Shown here: positions 1-7,955 of the stretch, piece after piece | How the letters are laid out: each line of letters begins with the position of its first letter | How positions within the stretch are numbered: the first letter of the stretch is position 1 | From: an uncultured Odoribacter sp. | Lineage (GTDB): Bacteria > Bacteroidota > Bacteroidia > Bacteroidales > Marinifilaceae | Length of the DNA stretch: 64,000 nucleotides | Direction: 5' to 3' | NCBI GenBank assembly: GCA_944321165.1 | Contig: CALUKE010000003.1 | Span: 1 to 64,000, forward strand | Notes under the pieces: model-generated | Databases searched by the model: none | The model's input: only the letters and a program-made list of their open reading frames with translations | Told to the model about the DNA's origin: nothing | Program-made: the position numbers and the translations under genes

Positions 1-209
1 GCATACTGTTCGAACACCGCGGTCAAGGGCACCGTAATATCAATCCAGAGATGTGTTTCCGGTAATTGTTCTTTCACCAGCTCATAATGTCTTTTTCCCC
101 CCGAGAACACCCGGTGGGAAGCCATCACCGCCCTGATTTCTCCGTCAAAAGTCCGGTGGTGCCTGTCATCGATGCCAATGATATAAAATCTGCTCATCGT
201 CTTTTCCAT
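1..209 (-). CDS. cbiE: Precorrin-6Y C5,15-methyltransferase, CbiE part (5' end only)
   Basis: Only the first ~69 codons lie in the window; the gene runs off the left edge. The minus-strand translation opens MEKTMSRFYIIGIDD, followed by a Ser-Gly-Gly-Lys-Arg-His stretch near residue 40. This is the usual opening of CbiE/CobL tetrapyrrole methylases, which methylate the corrin ring at C5 (and C15 when fused to CbiT). Whether a CbiT domain follows cannot be seen. Two in-frame ATGs (209 and 197) are possible. I prefer 209 because it lies only 26 bases from the stop of the cbiH-cbiC fusion upstream, which suggests one operon. The call rests on a short N-terminus and on context. Confidence 0.75.
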   Translation of the reverse strand, partial: MEKTMSRFYIIGIDDRHHRTFDGEIRAVMASHRVFSGGKRHYELVKEQLPETHLWIDITVPLTAVFEQY

Positions 210-235
210 ATTGCGTCGCAATCCATGTATCCCGC

Positions 236-1711
236 TTACAAATCCCTGCCCGGCAACAAATTTTCCGCATCATCCAGACAAAGCATGGCATTGACGATGG
301 TCGCCGCCAGGTTACTTCCGCCCTTTCTGCCCTCTATGATCACCTTGGGTACGCCCACAAAAGATTTCAGCATATATTTGGATTCCCGGACATTTACAAA
401 ACCGACCGGAGCCCCCACAACTCCCAGCGGATGCGCCTTTCCTTTCCGCATCAAAGCGCACAACTCCATCAGCGCGGTAGGAGCATTCCCGAAAACAAAC
501 AGGGCATCCGGATGTTCCTCCACCGCCAGGCGGACACCGGCCTGCGTCCGGGTAATTTTCATCCGATCCGCCAAATCCGCAATACGAGGATCCGAAAGAT
601 AACACTTCACTTCCAGACCCAACCGCTCAAGAGCACCCTTACGGATGCCGGCAGCAGCCATCGTCACATCAGTAATGATGGTCCTGACCTTGCCGCTGCT
701 CAGTGCCCGATAGATCGTTTCCACCGCACCCTCATCGGCATAAAAAAGATTTTCCATCTCGAAATCGGCCGTCGTATGGATGGTATGCAACAACACCCAT
801 TTCCGGTCCAACGGAATCGACGGATATTTCAATTCGGAAGCGATCGTCCGGAAACTGCGGATCATGATCTCCTGACCCGGTTTCAAATGGCTTGATTCAC
901 CGGTCCTCTCTTTTGGCTCCGCCTCTCCCAACGTGCAGAAATCCGTCCGTTCCTTCTCCGCCAACGGATCCGAAGCATAATATCCCCGGGGGGTGATCAT
1001 CTTTTCCTGCCAGGTATAAGACTGGCTGTTGCCGATCAGCAGAACGGTAAACATATCCACCTCCTCCGGATTGAAATCCGCCAAGACAGTCAGTTTCACC
1101 TCCTGCTCAGGCCGTCCGGCCTGCCGCACATATCCCACCGGCGTTGTCCCGGCCCGTTCTTTCAAAAAAAGTTCTTTCAGACGATACAATTGCCAATAGC
1201 GCCCTTCACTTTTGGGATTATACACCGCTGTCACAAAATCGGCGGCCGCGGCCGCTTCTATGCGTTTTTCTATTTTCTCCCAGGGAGTCATCAGATCGGA
1301 CAAGGAAATCACACAAAAATCATGTCCGATGGGAGCCCCCAATAAAGAGGCCGCTTTCTGGAAAGCACTGATTCCCGGTAACACTTCGATCTCAACCGGC
1401 GATTCCTTTTCCCGTTTCATTTCCCACACCAGGGGGGCCATTCCATAAATACCGGCATCTCCTGAACTGATCACACAGACCGTCTTTCCCTGCTCCGCAT
1501 AAGCAAATGCCATTTCCGCCCGTTCCCGTTCCTTACGCATGCCGGAATCGATACATGCCGTTCCCTCTTTCGTCAAAGAGCGGATAAACGAAAAATAGTA
1601 TTTATAACCGATCACTACATCCGAAAGCGATATAGCCTTTTCAACAGCAGGAGTGATGTCTTGCTGACTGCCGGGACCAATCCCGGCTACATATATTTTA
1701 CCTTTGTCCAT
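236..1711 (-). CDS. cobJ: Fused precorrin-3B C17-methyltransferase (CbiH/CobJ) and precorrin-8X methylmutase (CbiC/CobH)
   Basis: This is a two-domain cobalamin enzyme of 491 residues. The first ~245 residues form a tetrapyrrole methylase: a glycine-rich YVAGIGPGS opening, a SSGDAGIYGMA motif and a GYVRQAGRP stretch, as in CbiH/CobJ, which methylates C17 and contracts the ring. Residues ~280-491 match CbiC/CobH (TDVTMAAAGI, FGNAPTAL, GAPVGFVNVRESK), which moves the C11 methyl group to C12 to give cobyrinate or hydrogenobyrinate. The two steps are not consecutive, so the fusion is organisational rather than a simple channel. I start at ATG 1711. The in-frame ATG at 1732 lies inside a good -7 promoter element (1730-1737) and is probably not transcribed. 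The gene lies upstream of cbiE on the same strand. Confidence 0.93.
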   Translation of the reverse strand: MDKGKIYVAGIGPGSQQDITPAVEKAISLSDVVIGYKYYFSFIRSLTKEGTACIDSGMRKERERAEMAFAYAEQGKTVCVISSGDAGIYGMAPLVWEMKREKESPVEIEVLPGISAFQKAASLLGAPIGHDFCVISLSDLMTPWEKIEKRIEAAAAADFVTAVYNPKSEGRYWQLYRLKELFLKERAGTTPVGYVRQAGRPEQEVKLTVLADFNPEEVDMFTVLLIGNSQSYTWQEKMITPRGYYASDPLAEKERTDFCTLGEAEPKERTGESSHLKPGQEIMIRSFRTIASELKYPSIPLDRKWVLLHTIHTTADFEMENLFYADEGAVETIYRALSSGKVRTIITDVTMAAAGIRKGALERLGLEVKCYLSDPRIADLADRMKITRTQAGVRLAVEEHPDALFVFGNAPTALMELCALMRKGKAHPLGVVGAPVGFVNVRESKYMLKSFVGVPKVIIEGRKGGSNLAATIVNAMLCLDDAENLLPGRDL

Positions 1712-1740
1712 CTGAGTACATTTTATGGACAAAGGTAAAA
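1696..1740. repeat. 15-bp perfect inverted repeat across the cbiH-cbiC promoter and start codon
   Basis: The left arm TTTTACCTTTGTCCA (1696-1710) is exactly repeated as its reverse complement at 1726-1740, with a 15-base spacer. Each arm carries TACCTTTG, which fits the Bacteroidota -7 consensus TAnnTTTG. The right arm holds the copy pointing at cbiH-cbiC on the minus strand. The left arm overlaps the first codons of the gene and holds a copy pointing the other way. Because the right arm lies at or upstream of the expected transcription start, it probably acts as DNA (operator or paired promoter) rather than as an RNA hairpin. Confidence 0.6.
1730..1737 (-). promoter_or_regulatory. -7 promoter element for cbiH-cbiC
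   Basis: Read on the minus strand this is TACCTTTG, a full match to TAnnTTTG. It predicts a transcript starting about seven bases downstream, near 1723, only a dozen bases before ATG 1711. No clear TTG -33 box is visible at the usual distance, because the GH97 stop codon lies there. Confidence 0.6.
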
Positions 1741-1757
1741 ATAATGTGCATATTTCA

Positions 1758-3719
1758 CTACTCAGCCACCCATACGATTCCGCCCTGCGGCTGAATTTTC
1801 ACGGTCATTTTTCCGTCAGCCTTGACTTTCACCGGTTTTACCTGAGGATTTTTCAGCTTATCATCCTCATATTGCAACACGGCTTTTCCCGCCAGCATCG
1901 GCAACTCGACATGCAGTTTCAATGTTTCTTCCTTACTGGCATTCACCCCTGCCACATACCAACGATCACCCTGACGGCGAGCCAACACGATATATTTCCC
2001 GGGATAGCCGTCGATAAAACGGATTTCATCCCAGGTAGTCGGCACCTCTTTCAGGTAATCCAGACAAACCTGCGGCGCATCGGTCAGATTGTTCGGGGCC
2101 AAAGCGATATTCTGTATCGGATTTTGGAATAATACGGTCGTGGCCAACTGGAAAACATCGGTGGTCTTGCGTTCCGAACCACCGTCATTACCGCGGTTCA
2201 AGCGTTTATTCATAAAACAACCGCCAAATTCCATACATCCCACCGTGTTGCGGATAAACGGATGCAAACAGGCATTAAAAGCCTCTTCGTCACAGAAATG
2301 CTGGCTGAACATCAGATTTTCTGAAGCCAATACGGCCTCACTCCCCACATAATTGGGATACATCCGCTCCCAACCACGCGGCAAGGTACAACCGTGGAAA
2401 ATCACCATCAGCCCATGGTCATCGGCATCGCTGAGAATGGCCTCGTAAAGCCGCATCGTCTCCTGCTTGTCTCCCCCGAAGAAATCGACTTTAATTCCCT
2501 TGACTCCCTGCTCCTGCAGCCATTTCATCTCCCGCTTGCGTACGATCGGATTATCCATCCGGTTGACCGGACTCTGCTCGATGTCATTCCAGTAACCGCT
2601 CGAACTGTACCAGAGGAAAACATCCACCTGCCTGCTGTGGGCATAACGGATCAGTTCTTCCATCCGCTCATAACCGATCGTCCGGTCCCACCAATTATCT
2701 ATCAACACGTATTCATATCCCATCGCTACCGCCAAATCGATATACTGCACCTGATCGTCGTAATTAATGCTTCCGTCCTGCCACAAAATCCAACTCCACG
2801 TACTCCGGCCCATCCGATAATTATGTTCTGTCGCATACAAGGGTTCCACCACATCCCAGGGCACGGTCGTTTCGACAATCGGTTTCAAATCCGCCCCCAC
2901 CGTAAGCGTACGCCAGGGAGTAGTGCCGGGCAAAGCAAAAGCCGGAGCCACCGTACCGTTGCCATTGTTTTCTTCGGCCATCGGGAAAGCAATCCGATAG
3001 GTCCCATCCTCGCCCAGTTCGCTCAAACGCGATCCGCAATAACGACTGTCCACACCGGTTTCGCTGAGCAGCACCCAACCGTTTCCACCGATCCGGAACA
3101 AACCGGGGAAAGTATATCCTCTTCCATAGAGAGAGGGCTCATGCATGGAAGCATCGGCCTTATACTCTTCCTCATAACTGGGTTTGGTGCGTTTCCAACC
3201 GATCATGGGATCGCTTTGCGGACAAAGAAAAGTGGTCGTTTCCTCCGGGAAACAGAAACCGGTCATTTCCTGATAGACAGTCAGGCTCGTCGTTCCACTC
3301 TGCCGCGGCATCTCATATCGGAAAGCCACATCATGATCGGCCACCCGAAAAACAACCGTCATCTGCTGTTTTTTCTCATTCTCAAAAGTACACCTCAACT
3401 CCCTGGCAACATAATGCACCTCCGAAATCTTTATCCGCGACTGCCGATAAGTCGTATCCAAGTCCTTCAAAGCATGTCCGACCAATTGCATTCCCTGCAC
3501 AAAATCCCCGATACTGGTTTTTAAACCCAACGGAGAAGACTTTACCATTTCTTTCCCTTGATACGCCACCGCATAAGAAGGCACACCCTCTTGGGAACAA
3601 TAAACCGATAGCTGCAACTGTCTATCCGGACCGGTAATCACAATCCGATTGCGTTCTTCAGCCTTGACCGACCCGCAAAACAGAAGTCCAAACAACAAAC
3701 ATGACCAAAATTTTTTCAT
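1758..3719 (-). CDS. Glycoside hydrolase family 97 protein (retaining, alpha-galactosidase-like)
   Basis: A 653-residue secreted enzyme with an N-terminal signal peptide (a hydrophobic stretch ending CGSVKA, cleavage near residue 20). It has the GH97 layout: an N-terminal beta-sandwich, a central (beta/alpha)8 barrel from about residue 290, and a C-terminal beta domain. The strand GIKVDFFGGD places an Asp near residue 412. In retaining GH97 enzymes such as B. thetaiotaomicron BT1871 this position is the nucleophile, whereas inverting SusB-type enzymes lack it. That suggests alpha-galactosidase-like activity in the periplasm. The gene has its own AT-rich upstream region and ends 46 bases before the cobJ/cbiC start. 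Its place between cobalamin genes has no obvious metabolic explanation, and it is not next to a SusC/SusD pair. Confidence 0.88.
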   Translation of the reverse strand: MKKFWSCLLFGLLFCGSVKAEERNRIVITGPDRQLQLSVYCSQEGVPSYAVAYQGKEMVKSSPLGLKTSIGDFVQGMQLVGHALKDLDTTYRQSRIKISEVHYVARELRCTFENEKKQQMTVVFRVADHDVAFRYEMPRQSGTTSLTVYQEMTGFCFPEETTTFLCPQSDPMIGWKRTKPSYEEEYKADASMHEPSLYGRGYTFPGLFRIGGNGWVLLSETGVDSRYCGSRLSELGEDGTYRIAFPMAEENNGNGTVAPAFALPGTTPWRTLTVGADLKPIVETTVPWDVVEPLYATEHNYRMGRSTWSWILWQDGSINYDDQVQYIDLAVAMGYEYVLIDNWWDRTIGYERMEELIRYAHSRQVDVFLWYSSSGYWNDIEQSPVNRMDNPIVRKREMKWLQEQGVKGIKVDFFGGDKQETMRLYEAILSDADDHGLMVIFHGCTLPRGWERMYPNYVGSEAVLASENLMFSQHFCDEEAFNACLHPFIRNTVGCMEFGGCFMNKRLNRGNDGGSERKTTDVFQLATTVLFQNPIQNIALAPNNLTDAPQVCLDYLKEVPTTWDEIRFIDGYPGKYIVLARRQGDRWYVAGVNASKEETLKLHVELPMLAGKAVLQYEDDKLKNPQVKPVKVKADGKMTVKIQPQGGIVWVAE

Positions 3720-3790
3720 AGTATATATATTTATATGTTAGTGTATTTTTAACGCTTATCAAAGCATGTTCAAAAATAAACATTTAACAG

Positions 3791-3821
3791 GAAAAATACA
3801 AATTTTGGAAATATTTGTCAA
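3791..3821 (-). promoter_or_regulatory. Candidate promoter for the GH97 gene
   Basis: On the minus strand TTG (3821-3819) is followed after 20 bases by TATTTTTC (3798-3791), one base away from TAnnTTTG, in a very AT-rich 147-base gap. The spacing matches the Bacteroidota -33/-7 layout. The rest of the gap (3720-3866) holds nothing else I can recognise. Confidence 0.35.
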
Positions 3822-3866
3822 TGGTATAAAATAGTATATTTTTTTACATTTCATCAAACTCTCCGT

Positions 3867-6200
3867 TCAAAAACGATAAGCAACCGTTCCGGTGAAATTC
3901 CGGGGTTTCCCCATCACCGTCATACTCTTGAAATAGGTCTTATCGAAAAGATTGTCCACATTCAAGGCCAAAGTCACTTTCTGCCGGATGGTATAAAACA
4001 GGCCCCCATCGACAAGGAACAGAGAGGGATAATAAGTACGCGCCGCCACATCCGTAAAGATTTTGTCCTGGAAAGAGCCGCTCAGATGGAAAGACAGATT
4101 CTTCAACATACCTTTCGGAATGGTATAGTCGGCATACAGATAAAAAGTGGTCCGAGGAATTCCGGTCGCCCGTACATTCGTCTTGCTATCCGTATAATCA
4201 GGAAACTCACTGCTCTTGTGGATTTGGCGGATCCGATAATCCTGCCAACCCAGTCCTCCGGTGACTGCCAGCGTAGAAATCGGCCGGACGGAGAGCTCCA
4301 GATCAAACCCCCGCGAATCGGCTGTCCCGACTTGACCCTGAATCGTTTTTTCCACCTCGACTCCTTCACTGTCCAGTTCCGTCGTTTTCCCCAAGGATTT
4401 TACCACATTGTTTTTCCGGATATAATACACGCTTCCCGAAACATCGACCCGATCCCCCCACAGATAACGCACACCGATTTCCGCCTGATACCCCTTCTCC
4501 GGCTTGAATACCTCCCCGCCATCCTTCGACGGCTGAAAGCGGTTTCCCTGCTTGTCGAGATAAATCACCTTCTCACTGTAAATCGTATTATAGGGTTTGA
4601 AATGAGAACCGAAAGAAGCATACAAAGAAACTGCTTCAACGGGCAGATATACGATCCCAGCCCGCCCGGTAAAGGCAGAAGTCCGTACTTTGCTCCAATC
4701 GCTCCGATTCGCCACGTCATAATGTTCGCGACCATCCTCGATCGTCGCCGTCGCATATTGATAACGGTAAAAATCCATCCGGACCGACCCCATGGCTTTC
4801 CACTTTTTCCCTAAATCCAGCACATCGTGCAAATAAACCGCCGAAGTATTATATTCCCGAATCGATGCCTGTGAATACTTAAAATCCCACCAATCCCGCA
4901 CCAATTGCGGATTTTTCATGGAGACGACCTCATTCAGACCGGGTCCCCAGACATCCCCGCTGTTCCAACCGTTATACTGGGTATAATTGAAATACGAACA
5001 GGAAAAACCGACCACATATTTGTGACCGATAACGCCTGTTTTAAAATCACCGGTCAATTCCAGCATATTCGTCCATCCCCGACTGTCCGGACTGAAACAG
5101 AGCGGAGTACCGGTAATCAAAGAATCTGTCAAGTCAATATAGTATTTTTTGTTTTTATTCAAATAATAATACCCTCCCTGAAAACGGTCGGTCGTATCTG
5201 TCCGATAGCTCATCCCCTCGACACAGGCATAATCCAGATCACTGTGATTCCAACTGAAACGGTCGCGGACTTTCAGAAAGGGAGTGAGCTGCTGGGTATA
5301 AGACAAAGCAATATCCGTCACCCGGCGATGCATCATGTTATTCCCGAAATCATTGTACACCTCGCGATAATCGGCAAAAGGATTCCGGGAACCTTTCGGC
5401 ATGACCACCTCTCCCGCGGGATTGAAAATATCCGCCCGCGAATAAGTAGGAGCAGCTCCGATTTCAGTATCATACCGGTCGTCGCTATACCCCAGGGTCC
5501 CTTCCAAATAACCGGTTTTACCGATTGATGCCGCCAATGATCCGGTGGCGGAAAAACGATCGGCATGCACATGGCGATATCCGTCACCGGTCGAATAGTG
5601 AGCCGTAGCCCGATAAGTCAAAGGCCCCAGCAATTTCCCGCCGAAATCCAGACTCGTCGATTTCACACCCCAGTTGCCATAACTCAAGCGAGCTCCGGCC
5701 GTAAAGTCCGGCACGGCCTTCTTGCGGACGATGTTGATGACTCCCCCCATCACCGAATGCCCGCTCAACACGGCCTGCGCCCCTTTCAACACCTCAATCG
5801 ACTCCACCGACGACAAATCACCGAAAGGTACGTTATTCAACAGAGAACGTTCGTCCCGAAAACCATCGACCGCAATCACTGTTTCATTCGATCCCCGAAG
5901 CGAAAAGCGATAGAAAGCCCCCAACTGGTCTCTCACCGTCACTCCCGGCAAGAAACGGACGGCATCTTCCAGATTCAGAATATTTTTTCGTTCCAATACC
6001 TCCGACGACAAACGGGTCACCGTTATCGGCAAGGTTTTCAGGGGAACATCCAGATTCAGAAAATTCACCTTTTTCCGAATTGTTTCCTTCACTTCTGCCG
6101 GATCCAGCTGAAATATCGTATCCGTCATACTTTTTCTCTGCTGTGCAAATGTCAATAACACGCACAAACAAAATCCACCCATTAAAATTATTCTTTTCAT
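3867..6200 (-). CDS. TonB-dependent receptor, siderophore-receptor type
   Basis: A 777-residue outer-membrane receptor. It has a signal peptide (cleavage after residue ~19, FAQ), no carboxypeptidase-like beta domain, a plug at about residues 50-165 (RFLPGVTVRDQ, FSLRGSNETVIAVDGF, SIEVLKGAQAVLSGHSVMGGVINIV), then a ~600-residue barrel ending in the usual terminal Phe (VAYRF). The plug wording is that of the FhuA/FecA-type siderophore receptor family. The gene follows a PepSY membrane protein with a 41-base gap, and the pair lies behind a cobalamin riboswitch. The ligand is therefore more likely a cobalt chelate or corrinoid than iron, although a PepSY partner is also typical of ferric-siderophore systems. 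The substrate is inferred, not shown. Confidence 0.88.
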   Translation of the reverse strand: MKRIILMGGFCLCVLLTFAQQRKSMTDTIFQLDPAEVKETIRKKVNFLNLDVPLKTLPITVTRLSSEVLERKNILNLEDAVRFLPGVTVRDQLGAFYRFSLRGSNETVIAVDGFRDERSLLNNVPFGDLSSVESIEVLKGAQAVLSGHSVMGGVINIVRKKAVPDFTAGARLSYGNWGVKSTSLDFGGKLLGPLTYRATAHYSTGDGYRHVHADRFSATGSLAASIGKTGYLEGTLGYSDDRYDTEIGAAPTYSRADIFNPAGEVVMPKGSRNPFADYREVYNDFGNNMMHRRVTDIALSYTQQLTPFLKVRDRFSWNHSDLDYACVEGMSYRTDTTDRFQGGYYYLNKNKKYYIDLTDSLITGTPLCFSPDSRGWTNMLELTGDFKTGVIGHKYVVGFSCSYFNYTQYNGWNSGDVWGPGLNEVVSMKNPQLVRDWWDFKYSQASIREYNTSAVYLHDVLDLGKKWKAMGSVRMDFYRYQYATATIEDGREHYDVANRSDWSKVRTSAFTGRAGIVYLPVEAVSLYASFGSHFKPYNTIYSEKVIYLDKQGNRFQPSKDGGEVFKPEKGYQAEIGVRYLWGDRVDVSGSVYYIRKNNVVKSLGKTTELDSEGVEVEKTIQGQVGTADSRGFDLELSVRPISTLAVTGGLGWQDYRIRQIHKSSEFPDYTDSKTNVRATGIPRTTFYLYADYTIPKGMLKNLSFHLSGSFQDKIFTDVAARTYYPSLFLVDGGLFYTIRQKVTLALNVDNLFDKTYFKSMTVMGKPRNFTGTVAYRF

Positions 6201-6241
6201 TTTTACACCATTAAAAAAACTGATTTATCTACTTTCAATCA

Positions 6242-7696
6242 TTATCTACGTCGCATTATCTTCCGTTTCAACCATTTCAAGGTCAGGACAACTCCGGAAA
6301 GGGAGAGAAAGGATCCGCCCAGCAACAGTACGTACATCAGCAGGTTCCACAACAGCGGACGCTCGGCCAGAAACTTGAAATTCAGGCTGTGAAACCCTTG
6401 ATACAACAAACCTTTCAGACGTCCGTTGTCATCAACCTGCCGATGGTATAAAGTCTTCGGATGAAAGTAATGCCGGGTGTGAAACTCATCATCAACCACC
6501 ACTTTGTATACCGGTAAAGTCAGCATACCCCGGCGGGAATAGTAATCATCGTCCCAATTCGTCAGCCATTCGATCGTATAAGAAACCTCCTGGCCATGAA
6601 TACGCTGAACAGCTTCCCGCACCCTCTCCTCTGTCAGACAAAAAGGAGTAATCACGGTGCTATCGGAAGCATCAATATAGTGCTTTCCGGTCGCCGTATA
6701 TACCGTATAATAGGGATGCAAACCGAAAGAATGCCACTCCAAACGCTTCGTCTCCGGCAAACTGTCAAGTACTCTCCGATAATCCAGGACATAAGTGGCT
6801 GGGGGCAACATCTCCCCATCCCGTCCCCGAAAACGAACCTCCCGCTGCGACTTGCCTTTTTGCATCCAGGCCGGCAAGTCTACCAGAGACATCATCCCGC
6901 TAAAAACAAAAGTCAAGGCAAACAAACCGAAAATCATCCCCGTAATGTGATGCCAGCGAAGCCACCATTTCCGATAGGGAGAACGCAATCCTCTCCGCCG
7001 GTTTTTCCAAAAGGCCCAAATACCGATCCACAGACCCGTAAAACACATGACACACCCCAAAGCGGAGGCCCAAACCATAAAACGCAACCAAAGAGTTTGA
7101 TTTTCCCGCAAAGAAGTAAAATAGACCCAATGAGGGATTGCCCCCAGTCTGGCCCAGAAACGGGCATTCCAGTCGGTTCGTTGCAAAAGCGCTCCACTCT
7201 GCGAAGAAAGGTACAGTTCCTGTCTGTCAGCATCTTCAAAAGAAAACTTGTAAATAGGAAATTCCTTTCGCAAACGTCCAAAAGGGATCCACTGATCCAG
7301 GCGATAAAGAGTATCCACCCGATAGGTAGCCAATCCGCCCCATTGACGGGCCAGTCGGACAATTTCAAGAGAATCCGGTTTCTCTACCACCTGCAACGAA
7401 TCGGCATACCTCTTTACAGAAAATTGTTTCCCTTTCAAATGAAAAACCGGACGATCAAGATACATATCGACAGACAAATCGCTCAAACGACAACTGTCCG
7501 GCAACAGCAACAACAAAGAATCGAGTACAGGAAATCCACCCTGCAGCGATCCCTGTCTGGCAAGCATCCACTTCTGATTGACACGCGGAAAGCCATGATA
7601 AATCATCACAATCCCGGAAAGAAACCACATCAGAAACAAGACACTGAGCAACAAACCCAGCACCTTGTGAGTTTTACGAAAAATTTTTGTAAACAT
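6242..7696 (-). CDS. PepSY-associated transmembrane protein (putative chelate reductase)
   Basis: A 484-residue inner-membrane protein of the PepSY_TM type. It has an N-terminal transmembrane helix (residues ~12-35, GLLLSVLFLMWFLSGIVMIYH), a periplasmic loop, two helices near residues 200-270 around a conserved WHHITG stretch, a second periplasmic part, and a C-terminal helix near residue 450 ending in KRKIMRRR. In other bacteria such proteins next to siderophore receptors are thought to reduce the metal after uptake. It is the first gene after a cobalamin riboswitch and precedes the TBDT, so it probably handles the same B12-regulated ligand. The family call is firm; the reductase role is inferred from family and context. 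Confidence 0.85.
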   Translation of the reverse strand: MFTKIFRKTHKVLGLLLSVLFLMWFLSGIVMIYHGFPRVNQKWMLARQGSLQGGFPVLDSLLLLLPDSCRLSDLSVDMYLDRPVFHLKGKQFSVKRYADSLQVVEKPDSLEIVRLARQWGGLATYRVDTLYRLDQWIPFGRLRKEFPIYKFSFEDADRQELYLSSQSGALLQRTDWNARFWARLGAIPHWVYFTSLRENQTLWLRFMVWASALGCVMCFTGLWIGIWAFWKNRRRGLRSPYRKWWLRWHHITGMIFGLFALTFVFSGMMSLVDLPAWMQKGKSQREVRFRGRDGEMLPPATYVLDYRRVLDSLPETKRLEWHSFGLHPYYTVYTATGKHYIDASDSTVITPFCLTEERVREAVQRIHGQEVSYTIEWLTNWDDDYYSRRGMLTLPVYKVVVDDEFHTRHYFHPKTLYHRQVDDNGRLKGLLYQGFHSLNFKFLAERPLLWNLLMYVLLLGGSFLSLSGVVLTLKWLKRKIMRRR

Positions 7697-7745
7697 GTTA
7701 TCTTATAATTCTATCTCTGTCCACGGAAATAGTATTATACATTCA

Positions 7746-7913
7746 TTTTCGGCAGGTTTCCTGACTCAGCCCCGAAAAGCAGCCTTCCAGCCCAAACGGC
7801 CGTGGCAATCAGAATACTTTTCGTTTTAACAGACCTCACAGTAGCGGGCACTGTTCCGGATTTTCACCGGATTCCCTCTCACCCGGTGCAGAAAGCACCG
7901 GATTCACCGAAAA
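7746..7913 (-). ncRNA. Cobalamin riboswitch 1, upstream of the PepSY-TBDT operon
   Basis: Read on the minus strand, the element opens with TTTTCGG (7913-7907) and closes with CCGAAAA (7752-7746), a 7-bp P1 stem. Inside are the cobalamin-aptamer signatures: GAGGGAATCCGGTG, GTGCCCGCTACTGTGAGG, GGAAGGCTG and the 3' B12 box AGTCAGGAAACCTGCC. It lies 49 bases before the PepSY start codon and should lower expression of that operon when B12 is plentiful. The promoter is unclear: the best candidate is TCGTTTTG at 7930-7923, with one mismatch. Read-through from the chelatase gene upstream is also possible. Confidence 0.96.
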
Positions 7914-7955
7914 TTCGGAAATCAAAACGACATCGATCCAACGATCGAACACCGA

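Noticed and set aside
2394..3524. Long plus-strand open frame (~376 codons) opposite the GH97 gene
   Set aside because: It is antisense to a gene with clear domains, its translation is His/Ile/Pro-rich without any motif, and it lacks a promoter.
6596..7708. Plus-strand open frame (~370 codons) opposite the PepSY gene
   Set aside because: Antisense shadow with no signal peptide, family motif or promoter.
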